From Helianthus annuus (Eukaryota; Streptophyta; Magnoliopsida; Asterales; Asteraceae): a stretch of DNA of 64,000 bases. The stretch spans positions 84,852,468 through 84,916,467 of the forward strand of contig NC_035445.2 of the NCBI RefSeq assembly GCF_002127325.2, read 5' to 3'. Below the pieces are notes generated by a model. It was not told where the DNA came from. It searched no databases and saw nothing but the letters and a program-made list of their open reading frames with translations. Shown here piece after piece: positions 11,211 through 24,056 of this stretch; the stretch's first letter is position 1; each line of letters begins with the position of its first letter. A program made the position numbers and the translations under genes.

Positions 11211-11894
11211 TCGTAAATATCGAACGGATTAGTCCAAGCGTTATGTGATGTGTTAACCATATGAAAACGCACGTTTTGACGTGACCGATTGAACTCAATG
11301 TATCCTATAGTTGCATTGCGATTGGATCAAAACGTAACGTAAATCGAATTTATATCGTACAATCATAACGTATTATACACGACCCGGCTAACTCGAATTT
11401 ATATTGTCAAGCCAAAAACTATTGAGGGGGTCAAAGTGGCATTTACAAAGTTTATAAAAAGTTAAGTGGTTAAAAATTGCATTTCTTAAACTTAAGGGCT
11501 AAGAAAAGGTAAAGATAAAATTTGATAAAATTTTGGGGTAACAAAGAAACTATAACAAAGTTGGGGCTGAAAAGGAAACTACGACAAAGTTGGGGTGTCA
11601 AAAGCAAACTATTTGTAAAATGGAGTAGTAGTTTAGGGACTAAATTTGCCATTTTATGAAGCTTTGAAGGTATCAAAGTTAAGGGGCTAAAATTACAATA
11701 TCGTAAAAATACAGGGGAAAAGAATACCTTTTCAATAATATATTATTTTATTAGTTGATTGTTTAATTGGTTATAGTAAATGATATAAAGTATTTAAAAT
11801 GTAAAACTATTTGATAGAATATTGAAATTTAATTATTTAGAAGAAATTTTTGAGGGTGTCGGTGGCTATCTTTCTATTTTAAGATGTAGTATAA
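11211..11894. other. Gene-free AT-rich stretch, probably Helitron body
   Basis: Lies just inside the Helitron-like end. It contains a purine-rich stretch with AAAGTTGGGG-type phrases (11400-11720) of a kind common in plant repeats. No gene, rRNA or tRNA was recognised. Confidence 0.3.
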
Positions 11895-12213
11895 GAGCAT
11901 TCTCATCCAAACCATTAAAATATGTGAGGGGTAGTTTTTATATTATAAAGGGTATAAAAATGGTTGTGAGTGGAGGAGAGAGAAAATGTTACTGTTCATC
12001 TGTATATTTGGGGGGACATTGTTCACCGAGTATAATTTTTTTAATATATATTGAAAGTGGTTGTGAGTGAAAGAGAGAGAAAAATGTAATGATAATATTA
12101 TTTAATTGAAAATGAGAGAGAAAAAGTATTTGTTTTTAGTGAAAATATATTGATATAGGAGTTGTTTTTTAGTGGAATGTATGTATAATTTGATGGATTG
12201 GATGAGAATGCTC
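11895..12213. mobile_element. PIF/Harbinger-like MITE
   Basis: 319 bp, TAA duplication (11892-11894 and 12214-12216), inverted ends GAGCATTCTCATCCAAACCAT and, reversed, GAGCATTCTCATCCAATCCAT. Interior rich in GAGAGAGA and TTGTGAGTG words, with no coding sequence. Confidence 0.82.
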
Positions 12214-12414
12214 TAATGTAATTAACAACCACTAGCTTTCTAGGAAATACTTTACGAAGAATATATATTCACTTGCTTATATATCAACTACAATATTGTT
12301 TTATGAACATTTATAACCAATTTTAATTGTCTCTTTTTCATTTTCTATTATAGTAAACACAATCTACAAGTGTTTAAGTGGTTATTCTTCTCTAATATCT
12401 AATGATTATACTAC

Positions 12415-12534
12415 TTAAGTGACCAGGAAACACGTTTTTTTACTGATTGAAAAGGTTATCCTCTTTATGAAATATTAAGTGACCAGGAAACACGTTTTTT
12501 ACTGATTGAAAAGGTTATCCTCTTTATGAAATAA
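12415..12534. repeat. 60-bp tandem duplication
   Basis: Two adjacent, nearly identical copies starting TTAAGTGACCAGGAAACACG at 12415 and 12475; they differ mainly in a T-run length. Between here and the GGT array (12535-12882) nothing else was recognised. Confidence 0.85.
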
Positions 12535-12882
12535 AGAACAGTTTATTTCTAATTCAGAGAATATACTTATCCTTGCAGGTAGCACTTTAATATGCATAGC
12601 TAGTTGGCTGGATGGACCACTTTTAATTTATAAATTTTGGAAATGTTGCCCCAAAATCATTAAATGTACTCTCTAATGTAACAATATAATTAGTGGACAT
12701 ATTACATTTAATTCAGTACAATATGTTTTTCTTGTCTAAATAATGTTATTAAAGATATATACAAAAAAAAAATGTGTGCGCGTACGTACACATGTTGTGA
12801 TGACGTTGGTTGAAGCAAGAAGAAGAAGAATACTGTTTGTTTTTTAAAGTATGTGGACTTCTAAAATAAACTGATAGTGGTG

Positions 12883-12953
12883 GTGCGTGGGTGGGTGGGT
12901 GGGTGGTGGTGGTGGTGGATGGTGGTGTTGGACGGTGGGTGGTGGTGGTAGAC
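12883..12953. repeat. GGT-rich minisatellite, left half, split by the retrotransposon
   Basis: Simple GGT/GGGT/GGACGGT repeat that continues on the far side of the LTR retrotransposon at 24817-24963. The retrotransposon inserted into this array, duplicating TAGAC. Confidence 0.85.
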
Positions 12954-13604
12954 TGAAGAGGTATGGTCCCAATTCCCTGCCTACATGGCAGGGACCACAC
13001 CACCTTTTGTGCACACAAGGCATCCATGTCACCAAGACCTTCTAGAAGCTCCCAGAAGACGTCTAGGCGGTCCATAGCTGGCATCAAAGATGCTTCGTCC
13101 AACATAAAGGACAACACGTGTCACCATTGAGAGAAGGCCACATAGGCCTGTGACAATCCAGGGAGCAAGTCTGACACAACCAGTACGAGGTATCCAGCGT
13201 AAGCGAATAGAAGGACGCCACGTGTACCACTACACCCTTCGCGACAGAGCAGACCAAGAGGATATTCCCCTTGGTCGGACAGCTGGCGCACACCCACAGC
13301 TGGCACAGCTGCTTCCTCCTTCTTCACCATCCGGCTATAAATAGGACCCTTCATCATTCAGGTTAAGGATCTTAGCTCTCTTTACTCACTCTATACACAC
13401 ACTGTTTTATTCATCTCAGAGCAGTACTTATTCTCACGCCGGAGCCTGGTTAAGAGGGAAAACCCCCTTTTCCCCTCTTAACGAGACTAACGGTGTTTAC
13501 TGTTTTGCAGATCTCAGGCCTTTGATACGAGCAAGAGAAGAGGTTGAACCCCATAAGTGAAACGACCCTCTTGGTTATCCTTTGTGTTAACCATTGTTTC
13601 AACA
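12954..13604 (+). repeat. 5' LTR
   Basis: 651 bp, TG...CA ends, same sequence as the 3' LTR by eye. It contains a TATA box at 13336-13343 and a CTCTTTACTCACTC-type leader after it. Confidence 0.96.
13336..13343 (+). promoter_or_regulatory. LTR TATA box
   Basis: TATAAATA within GGCTATAAATAGGACC, the expected promoter of the retrotransposon. The same box occurs at 24548-24555 in the 3' LTR. Confidence 0.75.
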
Positions 13605-13622
13605 TTGGCGCCATCCGCTTTT
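13605..13622 (+). other. Primer-binding site
   Basis: TTGGCGCCATCCGC directly abuts the 5' LTR. TGGCGCC-type primer sites pair with a tRNA 3' end and are usual in Tat and Athila elements. The tRNA used cannot be named from this alone. Confidence 0.6.
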
Positions 13623-13672
13623 TTGCAAGACCACTCTCACCTCTTTTTCTCTTTTAGAAAACACTCGTGAAA

Positions 13673-16600
13673 ATGGCAGAGCATAATCATTCACACCCAG
13701 CTGACGGAGAAATCTCTTCTTTTGAACTCGTTTCGGACACGGCACACGTCCAACGAGGTCAAAGGAACGAGACCATCCAAGAAGGTCAGCTGAACAACGA
13801 GTTTCCATCCATTTTTGGAAGTGCGTCCAGGGCTGTTAGCCAAACCACAACTGGACCTATTTTCCAAACACCAACAAGAACCGTTACACAAAACACAAAT
13901 GGAGCTACGTTCCAAACTCCGACGGGGACCTTGCACCACGTGCCTCCCCCGATGCCAAGTTTAAGCCATGGAGCAGGCCCTTCTGCTCCATCGGAACCAA
14001 CACAGCTCAATTACTCTGCACTCTTAGGGCTACCAGAAGGAAAAACTCTAGCCTCCTGGTACGCCGAACAAATGGCGTCCATAAACTTAGTTTACACGCA
14101 ACTTAGCGCACAGCAAGCTCTACTCCAAGCACAGGCCAACCAAACAACATTTGCAACTCCGCAGCCAAGGTCTCTGAGCACACACACGGCTCAGCAGACC
14201 AACGCATGGAACTTACGTCCAGAAAGAGGGCCAGTGCAGAATATAAGAAGACCCAGTGTGCAAGACACGCGCGACACTTATGCTGAAACAGAGAGTAATT
14301 TCGTGCAAAACTCCACCCTGCACCGAAAACCAATCCAGACCCGTTTGGGCGCACGTAACATGAACACAGAATAGGAAGAGGAGGAAGACGACCCAACGTA
14401 CAAGGCAGAATCCACAGTGTTCAGCAGACTTCCTCCAGAACACGAGGCATACAAACCAACCAAGCGCGCGGGGTACAACCCCAAAGCAGAGCACGATTAC
14501 ACTTTGAGCTATCGTCCTGAGGACATGGCAGAAAATTCAAAATTCATTCCAGAAATCGCGTGCGCAGCCATCGATAAAACAAAGTTACCCCACAACGTAG
14601 GTAAATACAACGGGCTGACGGACCCAGACGATCACCTCCAGGTGTTCAAAGGCGCAGGAGCAACAGGTGGTTGGAACCTACCAACATGGTGTCACTTGTT
14701 CGCTCAAACTTTCGTTGGTGCGGCACGCATCTGGTTCGACAATTTATCAGCTGGAAAAATCAAATCATGGGTCGACTTCCGAGAAAAATTCTTAGCACAC
14801 TTTTCTCAACAGCGAAGACACGCCAGAGACCCAGGTGATTGTTTGAACATATACAGAAAAGACTACGAAAGCGTAGAGGATTTTATTACGAGGTACAACA
14901 AAGAATGTTTGGAAATCGGAGACATACCGGAAAAGATGATGCGCGCACACTTCATGCGAGCAGTCAAATGCGACGATCTGGTTAAAAGAATCAAAGGGCG
15001 CGATGGAGGACCCAAAGACTGGGAAACCTTCATCGAAGCGGCCAAGACCATTGCGCAGACAGATAGGCAACTGACCGGTGACGATCACCGTCAGCGCGCA
15101 CACAACCATCACGATCGAAACAACAGAAGGGGTAGAAATCAACCCTGGAGGGCTTCTGGGAACAGAGAAAGAAGCCCCCCGCGGGACGACGCACGCCATA
15201 CGATCAATCAGATAGCCCATCGAAAAGAAGTAAAGCGCGAAAACAGAGAAAAGCAGTGGACTCCACTAACCAAAACACCTTCTGAAGTCTTAGCCACAGA
15301 GAACCATCAATTCAAACCACCCTTGCAGATGCGCAACAAAAGGGGTCAGGACCCAAATCTCTTCTGCGAATTCCACAAAGATACGGGCCACTTGACCGAC
15401 GATTGCTTTAGCTTAAAGCAAGAAATTGAAAGAGCTCTAAGAGACGGAAAGCTCGGTCACTTAGTCAAAGGAGGAAAACGTGATTACCGCCAGATACAAC
15501 GAAGAGATGAAGGTCCAGACAACAAGAAGCTTAGAAAGCTAGAAACTCATATGGTGCAAGGAGGACCACGGCGACCAAGAAAAAACTATAACAAACGCGC
15601 GCAGGATGATTCATGGCGCGAGAAGCAAGTAGTGTTCCCAATTGTCAGGGGGGGTCCAAGAGAAAAGCGACCAATAGTCATTCCAGGGGTAATCGGCCAC
15701 TACCAAACAGATTACATCTTTATTGATCCCGGAAGCACCGCAGACATCATATATGAACAGTGCTTCAACCAATTCGACCAAGAGGATAAGGCGCGCCTGG
15801 AACCAGTTGACTACCCATTAACTGGATTCTGCAACGAGGCCGTCTTTCCCCTAGGACAAATATCTTTCCCAGTATTACTTTCTGATGGGAGAAATTCAAG
15901 AACTGAAGAAGTCACATTCATGGTGCTACCGGCACATTCACGACACGACATCCTCTTAGGACGAGAATCCCAAGGAGATTTCAGTATGATCTGTTCCGCA
16001 CCACATTCTGCCATAGGCTTTCCAACCGAAACAGGCATTGCATTGATATATGCAAGAAAGGAAGTGCTAGCAACAGACGAAATCAGGCCGGCAAAAGCAA
16101 GCAAGCCCGCACCGCGCAGAGAGGCAGAAAAATGGGTATTGAATAGTGCATACCCAGAACAAACGGTCACTCTGGGACCCGCAATGTCTGACCTAACGCG
16201 TGCGGCGCTAAAGAAATTGCTGCATGACAACATGGACGTGTTCGCCTGGACACCGGCCGATATGGTTGGTGTTCCACGGCATATAGCGGAACACCGGTTA
16301 AACGTCTCAGAGGATGCGAAGCCAGTAGTGCATGCCAAACGACACCTGGGGGACATCAAACATGATGCAATGAAAGAACAAGTGTTAGAACTGCTAAACG
16401 CAGGAATCATCAGGGAAGTCCGGTACCAAACGTGGGTGGCAAGCCCAGTTATGGTAAAGAAACCGAATGGTAGTTGGCGAATGTGCGTCGACTACAAGGA
16501 TCTGAACAAAGCATGCCCCGTGACTGCTATGCGTTGCCAGACATAGACGAGAAAATAGATTCTTTGGCAACGTTTCAGTGGAAATGTTTTCTGGATTGCT

Positions 16601-19356
16601 ACAAGGGATACCACCAGGTCCAGATGGCTGTTCAAGACGAGGATAAAACCGCATTCCGCACGCCAACGGGGCTATACTGCTACACCAAGATGCCGTTCGG
16701 CTTAAAGAATGCAGGTGCTACGTATCAACGGTTGATGAATGAAACATTTAGTGACGCCATCGGTAAATACATCGAGGTATACATGGACGATCTGGTAATC
16801 ATGAGCAGGGAGGAGAGCACGATGCTGGTAAATATTCAGAAAACCTTCAACACACTGCGCAGCGTGAGCATCAAACTAAATCCAGCAAAGTGCTCATTTG
16901 GAATGGAGGAAGGAAAGTTTCTGGGCTTCATAGTCACCAAAGATGGTTTTAAGGTGAACCCAGAAAAGGTCCAGGCCATAGAGAGGATGCCTTCACCAGC
17001 AAGCATCAAAGATATGCAAAAGCTCGCAGGACGATTGGCAGCCCTCAATCGATTCCTAGCAAACCACGCGGCAAAATCCTTCCCATTCATCAAGACCTTG
17101 CGAAACTGCATGAAGAAAACCCAATTCCAATGGACTCCGGAAGCAGAAAATGCGTTTCGCGAGATGAAAGACTGTCTCATCAAGCTGCCAACTCTAACCG
17201 CACCGAACAAAGGAGAACCTTTGGTTTTGTACCTCTCAGCTTCCGACAGGGCCGTCGGTGCCGTATTGCTGGTTGATCGACAAGGTGTCCAAACACCTGT
17301 GTATTATGTGTCCAGAACCCTAACCGACCCAGAAACAAGATACGCAATCATGGAAAAGCTTGTCCTTGCACTGATTCACGCGTCAAGAAGGCTACGCCGA
17401 TATTTCGCCAATCACGTCATCCACGTGTTAACAAATTACAATATTGGGAATATCCTAGCAAGGCCGGAAATATCAGGAAGGTTGGCCAAATGGGCGATAG
17501 AGCTAGGGGGACACAACGTAGTCTTCAGACCACGACCGTCGATAAAAGGCCAAGTTTTGGCAGACTTCATGACGGAAGTCCCCGATGACAAAGACAGAGA
17601 GTGTAAGGCGATGGAGAAAGCGGAGAAAAAACAAACCGAAGAACCATGGATGCTGTATACTGACGGCGCGTCCAACGAAGATGGGGCAGGCGCGGGGCTA
17701 CGGCTAGTGAGCCCTGACAAAAACGAGTTTACTTACGCCATACGTCTAGACTTCAAGAGCACAAATAACGAGGCAGAGTATGAAGCCTTTCTGGCCGGCC
17801 TGCGCTTAGCAATCAAAATGGGAGTCCGACATATTGAGGCACATGTGGACTCCATGCTAGTGGCAGGCCAAATCAACGGTCAATACGAAGCCAAGGGCGA
17901 CATAATGGCACTCTATCTCAACCAAGCAAAGACGTTGCTGCAAACTTTCTATTCTTACAAGGTGCACCACATAAACCGCAGCGAAAACAAGCCGGCAGAC
18001 GCCTTAAGCAAGCTAGCATCAACAAGTTTTCAGCACCTAGCCAAAGACGTACGCATAGAAGTTTTAAGCAACCCGTCTGTTCCACTCCGAGAAGTCAGCG
18101 TCATCCAAACAGGAAGCACGTCATGGATGACACCCATCATCATGTACTTACAGTCCGGGATACTCCCAGAAAATAAAGCTGAGGCGCGGAAAATCCAGTA
18201 TAAATCAGAACATTATCAAATGGCGGACGGGATATTGTACCGAAAGTCATATCTCGGCCCCCTGTTGAGATGTGTTGACGCCGACGACGCAAATTATCTG
18301 ATCCGGGAAGTACATGAGGGCATCTGCGGCATCCACGCAGGGCCGCGCATGGTAGTGGCTAAAGTAATGAACGCCGGTTACTACTGGCCCGGAATGCACC
18401 TCGATGCCGTGAAAGAATTAAGGAAATGCAGCGGCTGCCAACGGCATGCACCAAAAACCATGCGTCCAAAAAACGAGTTGGTGCCAGTAACAACCGCATG
18501 GCCCTTTCAGCAATGGGGCATAGACATGGTGGGCCCCTTCCCAGAAGCACCGGGGGCAGTCAAGTTCATCATCGTCGCGGTCGATTACTTCACCAAGTGG
18601 GTAGAAGCAAAAGCACTTGCGTCAACCACATCGGCAGTCGTTAAACGATTTATCTGGGAACAAATCATATGCCGTTTCGGCCTTCCACTCCGGATCATCA
18701 CCGACAATGGTACAAATTTTGCAGCAGATGATCTCGAACGATGGTTCAAGGAACTAAACATTGAACACACCTTCTCGTCGGTCGCACATCCGCAAGGGAA
18801 TGGTCAAGTTGAAGCAGTCAATAAGAGCATCGTTGATGGCATCAAAGCAAGACTCGGTGAAAAAAGACGAGGATGGGTCGACGAGCTACCAAGCATCTTA
18901 TGGGCCCATAGAACAATGCCCAAGACAAGCAATGGAGAAACACCGTTCAGCTTGGTCTATGGGTCCGAGGCTGTAATTCCAGCAGAAATCGGGCTTCCAT
19001 CTCCGAGAATGCTCTCCATGAATCTGATCAATAACGAAAAAGAAAGGAGGATCGACCTGGACCTCCTAGAAGAACGGAGAGAGATGGCAGCAATCAACGA
19101 AGCCAAATACAAGACAAAGCTTGAAAAATATTACAACTCCCGAGTCCGCATCTGCACCTTCAACCCAGGCGATTATGTCTTAAGGGACAATGAAGCGTCC
19201 AACGCAGAAAAACCGGGAAAACTGGCTCCCAAATGGGAAGGCCCATACATCATCGATGAGGTCCTCGGCAAGGGAGCATACAAGCTACGCACCATGAACG
19301 ACAAAGAGGTTCCACGAACCTGGAATGCCCAACAGTTACGAAAATGCTACATATAA
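13673..19356 (+). pseudogene. Tat-lineage gag-pol, interrupted by one stop and one frameshift
   Basis: Encodes in order the gag capsid core (about 14560-15090), a zinc-knuckle-like CEFHKDTGHLTDDC motif (about 15365-15406), aspartic protease (DPGS near 15725), reverse transcriptase (YMDD at 16780-16791), a degenerate RNase H (SASD in place of the usual acidic start), an archaeal-type RNase H (YTDGAS near 17656) and integrase. Integrase has an HHCC region (about 18310-18450) and a D,D-35-E triad at 18523, 18703 and 18811. A TAG at 14372-14374 splits gag, and the frame changes at a C-run (16516-16519) in the RT. The upstream ORF ends at 16546, and the rest stays open to TAA at 19354-19356. The first ATG is at 13673. 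As read, no complete polyprotein can be made. Confidence 0.93.
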
Positions 19357-19983
19357 ACATGTAATCGTATAGGGCGAATCGCCAACACATTTACCTAATA
19401 CAAGAAGTGTTTGGCTATATTTACTTCATGCAAATTTTTTGTCACAGCTGCATTTATCACTTTGGGCGTACACGAAAACATCAATGGCTCGACCATAGGA
19501 AACGTTGTAGACCTCCAAGGCTCGTCACAGCCAAGTGCACAGCCGGGTCGAAAACACAACCAAAGCCTACAAAACGCCAAAAAACATAACTTCGTGCCCA
19601 CATAAACACGAAAACATCGATAGCAAGGCAACTAAACATTGTAATGCTCCCAAGGCTGTAATCCCAGCCGAGCTCACACAATAACCTGCAACTCGATCAC
19701 TTCGTATATCACATGCAAACGCGCATACTTAAACGACAGAATAAAAACGTTGTAGTAACACAACATCACCTGTCAGCGCCATCATTCATTCGTGACACCT
19801 AATCAAAGTAATTAAAACATGCACATATTATGACGATTTCAAAATTTGCATAAACATAATCAAAGTAGCAAACATTCGTCAAAGTACATAACACCGCAGG
19901 TACGAAATATCAAATTGTGTCAAAAAACAATCATTACAAACCCATCCAGGGCCATACACGGCACGCAGGCCGGAAGCAACCTA
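19357..19983. other. Spacer between pol and the antisense gene
   Basis: Internal non-coding sequence of the retrotransposon, where the ends of the convergent sense and antisense genes meet. No ORF of note; transcripts from both strands would terminate here. Confidence 0.6.
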
Positions 19984-22900
19984 TCAAGTATGGCTGGAGC
20001 CAGCACCTCCAGCAGCACCTCCACCTTCTTCTCCTAAGGCCTTTTTCAACAAAGCCACCCCATTCGCCTTATTAGCCAACTTACCAGCGGCTCGAACGAC
20101 AGCAAAATCAAGCATCGAAAATTCTCGACGCTTAGCAGCATAAGCACCCTCGCAATCCTCTTTAAACAACTCAAAGTGGTAATCCTTCTCATTGTTTACA
20201 GCGGCACACCTGCCTTCAGCATACCCATTCTTGCGGCCACTATTATAGCCTGCCCCACCCAACTCAAACATGTAGCGGGCAAGCTCAGGAGAATTCAAGA
20301 TACGATCAGCAAGCTGCATGAAAAACAAGGTCGAATAAGATAGCAGAAATAACTACACAAAAGTAGAAATAAAGGAAGACAGAAATAGAACAGGCAAGAA
20401 CATTACCAATGGAACACCGCGGGATAGCAGCCACCTACTATCAGCTAAAGCTTCCTCAGCAAGGAGCTCAGACGCACGGCACTCAGCCGTCTTCTCATCA
20501 AGGAGACGCTGAGCAGCCTCACATTCCGAAGCCTTCTCTTGCACAAGAAGCTCCAGCTTATCTATCCGCGCAACATACTCCTTCTCCTTCTTCTCCGCAG
20601 CAAGACGTGCTTGATGAGCCTCTTCCGCAAGAGCCGTCTTCTCACCAGACAGCCGCACAATAGCATCACGCTGCGACTGCATCTCCGTATTCGTACGAGC
20701 ACATGCGGATTCCCAATCCTTTTGTTTTTGCTCATTCAATTGTTTTTGCTCTTCGAGTTTCCGCTCAGCCTCAGTAACCCGCCATTGCAGACCCTTCTGC
20801 TCTGCGTTAAATTTTTCCTTCTCTTCAGCAAATGCCTTCTTGGCCTCCTCAAACGCCATAGTTTCTTCTCCCATAGATCGCCATTCGCGAAGAATCTCCT
20901 GAGAAGTGGCAAAGAAGTTAACCCCAGCCGTAACATGATCATCTATAAGGGCAAAGCGGCTGCGGTTTTTCTGAAACATCCTCTCGGCAGGAGGAAGGGA
21001 TAAAGAGAAGAACTCCTGACAATTCTGTAAATCATTCATGCGGGAACCTTGAGTAAGGCTCCAACGAGGAACATGAGGCATATCATCACAAGCCGGATTA
21101 CCCCATGAATCATCAGGAACACGTTCAAAGTACGAGTCCCGCACGGCACCAGAAGTAGCCCCACCACCACCAGGCGGACGTTTCGTGTAAACGGTTTGTT
21201 GCGGAGTAGTCTCACTAGACTCCATCTCCACTTCAATACCTTTACCCTTATCGGTTCCAACATTACCACCAGCATCACCACCAACATCACCCCCAGCAGC
21301 GTTACCCCCCTCAAACATACCCTCAAAAAACCCTTCACCGCCCTTAACAGAGGCATCAGCATCATCTTGAGGGGGAGTCAAGCCAACAGTCCTCGACGGA
21401 GGAGAAGTAGGTGGAGTAATCTGAGAAATATCCACCGGCCGTGGTTTCTTGCCAGTCTTGGTTGCTGCCATAAAACTACAATTAGTAAAAAAGACCAAAG
21501 GAAAGATGACAGAAACATACACGGAAACTAAGTTACCAGGGCGGGAAGCAGAGGCATCAAATATCTCCTCCAACAAATTCCCTCGACCCCCACTAAACAC
21601 ACCCAAATCAACCTCAGATTCAGAAGGGGCTGGGGGGGCATCCTTTTGAAGCTTGGCCCTCTTGGCCGCAAGAAGGGCAGCAGCTTGTTCATCAAGATGA
21701 CGCTTATGATCATCAAGAGCCTTCTTCTTCATATGCTCAGATAAAGTGGCTTTATCATCAGGATCTGACCCTTGACGCACCTCCCCAGGGCCTAGGCCAG
21801 ACAACGTATCAGACACTACCACATAATCTAGATAAGGAAGAGTAGAAGGTTGCTTACGAGAAGATCCAGCAGCTCCGCCCTCCTTCTTCTCTTCCCTTCT
21901 TACAGATTTCTCCGCCCTTGCCCTCTTCCTCGTCTCCAACTGGGCAGACGGATCAACAGATGCCTCCGCATCGTCATCATCCTCAGCAAACCCATGTACC
22001 GGCTCAGCAACACCACCAGGCGCGGTACCTGCACGCGCGGAATGAGATATTAGATCTTCAACATCCCGGTCAGAACTTCCACTAGAAAGGATAACGACTT
22101 CCTCTCGACCAGAGTCGACCAAGTCGTCCTCATCATCCTCACCAAGAACTTCATTGGCGTATCCACTCAAACTAGCATCGGTAGGATGCAGAAAACGGTC
22201 ATGTATTTGCTCCAACCACGTTGGATTCCCATCAGCCTGGATAGCTTCAACCATGGCACCCGCTGATTTCGGGTCTAAGGCATTCAACAAACTATAACCA
22301 ACTGCAAAGTGGAAACAAAAATAAGGACACATAATAAGCATAAAGGGAAATAATCAAGTGATGAGACATGAAAGAACAATACATTTGCCCTTATGGCTAT
22401 ACGCAGGCTGACCCAGCGGATGTTTGGGAACCCACAACAAACTCATCCCTGCACCAACCAAAGCCATCTCATCCAGTTGAGAAATAGCCGTCGGCTTCGC
22501 AGTTATCTTCTTAAACCAGTCTTGATCACCATAGTTGGGAGGAACATCCACCCTGGGGACCCCTTGTCCCACCTGCCTATACGACATATCCGTCGGAATC
22601 ACACCACGACGAATGTAAAAAAACTTTTGTTTCCAATCATGAATGCCCTTTATCGGCACCGAACACACCTGAGCAACTCCCATCCTAGCCTGGAAAGAGT
22701 AGAACCCACTAGAATACGAAACACTATAGATAGTGTTGAACATCTCAAACGTAGGCTCAACACGGTACGACCTGCAGACAAACTCGAAATGAGTAATCCG
22801 AGGGAGCCCAATCGCATTTATCTGAGAAATGTGAAGCCCATAACCCCTCAAAACATCAGCAGTGAACTTCGTAATCGGCAACCTAAAATTGCCTTCCCGG

Positions 22901-23115
22901 AAATAAGCAGCATACAGCGTGATAAAACCCCGAGGGGCGTCCAATGCTGTGGATCCAGAGGGAGGATAACGAGCCCCCCACTCAGGACGAAAATTATGTC
23001 CCCTCACAAGCATCTGGAATTCATCCTCTTTCCAGTTAATCACAGCCTGGTCAGGACCAGGAGGCGCTCTACTCCTATTTTTCCTTTTCTTTTGAGTAGG
23101 ATTCTTATCAGCCAT
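19984..23115 (-). CDS. Antisense retrotransposon gene, plant 'putative gypsy-type transposon' family protein
   Basis: Three exons on the minus strand: 23115-22383, 22301-20407 and 20313-19984, joined by GT-AG introns of 81 and 93 bp. Total 2,958 nt, one frame, 985 residues. The N-terminus has basic MADKNPTQKKRKNRSR, then a domain of about 200 residues with FITLYAAYFREGNFRLP and GYGLHISQINAIG. I recognise this as the domain Pfam calls putative gypsy-type transposon (PF04195), common in plant genomes and of unknown function. The middle is acidic and low complexity (glycine, proline, lysine), followed by a long Glu/Lys/Ala coiled coil (residues about 730-880) and a C-terminal segment. It lies antisense between pol and the 3' LTR, a known position for extra ORFs in Tat elements. 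No stop or frameshift was seen. A cryptic 61-bp GT-AG interval at 21536-21476 would break the frame and is not used in this model. Confidence 0.82.
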
Positions 23116-23232
23116 GATAAAAATCAAGAAGAAGACGACTTGAAAAGGTGAAAGATAGAACAAAGGGGAAGAAGATAGAGAGAAATCACACTTAGAATTC
23201 GAAAGTGGGAAAAGAAAGAGATAACCGCCCCA

Positions 23233-23240
23233 TATTTATA
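23233..23240 (-). promoter_or_regulatory. TATA box of the antisense gene
   Basis: Minus-strand TATAAATA in GGGTATAAATATGGGG, about 118 bases upstream of the ATG at 23115. It resembles the TATA box in the LTR and suggests an independent promoter for the antisense gene. Confidence 0.6.
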
Positions 23241-23493
23241 CCCATCGCATTTAATGCGATGGGTAGTGGACCGTCAGGAAACAGAAAAAGCGCCCAATAG
23301 ATGACTGACACGTCACAGGAGAGAGAAGATGTCGGCTCGTTTTTCGGGAAGCATGGGCAACAGGGTCTGCTGATGTGACAGAAAGTCACTGCAAAAGCAA
23401 CTGTTCACCTCCGAAAAGACAGGGACGTCAGACGGTCACACCAAACGCTTCCCCATAACCACCAAACTTCCAACAGAAGAAAGCACAAGAGAG

Positions 23494-24056
23494 CCAAAAC
23501 CCATGCGGCATGCGTCCATTTGGCTCACTTTTTTCAAAGAGCCAAAACCCATGCGGCATGCGTCCATTTGGCTCACTTTTTTCAAAGGGCCAAAACCCAT
23601 GCGGCATGCGTCCATTTGGCTCACTTTTTTTCAAAGGGCCAAAACCCATGCGGCATGCGTCCATTTGGCTCACTTTTTTCAAAGGGCCAAAACCCATGTG
23701 GCATGCGTCCATTTGGCTCACTTTTTTCAAAGGCCAAAACCCATGCGGCATGCGTCCATTTGGCTCATCTTTTTCAAAGAGCCAAAACCCATGCGCCATG
23801 CGTCCATTTGGCTCACTTTTTTCAAAGGGCCAAAACCCATGCGGCATGCGTCCATTTGGCTCACTTTTTTTCAAAGGGCCAAAACCCATGCGGCATGCGT
23901 CCATTTGGCTCACTTTTTTCAAAGGGCCAAAACCCATGCGGCATGCGTCCATTTGGCTCACTTTTTTCAAAGGCCAAAACCCATGCGGCATGCGTCCATT
24001 TGGCTCATCTTTTTCAAAGGGCCAAAACCCATGCGGCATGCGTCCACTTGGCTCAC
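23494..24056. repeat. 48-bp minisatellite with 240-bp higher-order period
   Basis: Twelve copies of a 48-bp unit (spacing 47-49) containing CCATGCGGCATGCGTCC and TTTGGCTCACTTTTTTC. The spacing pattern and variants repeat exactly every 240 bp, i.e. every five units, for example TGGCTCATC at 23761 and 24001. It lies between the antisense gene's promoter region and the 3' LTR. Several frames are open on both strands because 48 and 240 are multiples of three; I do not regard these as genes. Confidence 0.95.

Noticed and set aside
15811..16410. 199-residue minus-strand ORF opposite gag-pol
   Set aside because: Antisense shadow of the protease region; no motif and no start or splice evidence.
16474..19356. 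Separate pol gene starting at 16474
   Set aside because: It is the continuation of the RT domain after a one-base frame change; reading on both sides belongs to one RT.
21476..21536. Fourth intron in the antisense retrotransposon gene
   Set aside because: GT-AG bounded but 61 bp, not a multiple of three, and its removal would break a frame that is open on both sides.
23494..24056. CRISPR-like array
   Set aside because: Units are contiguous with no unique spacers, inside a plant retrotransposon.
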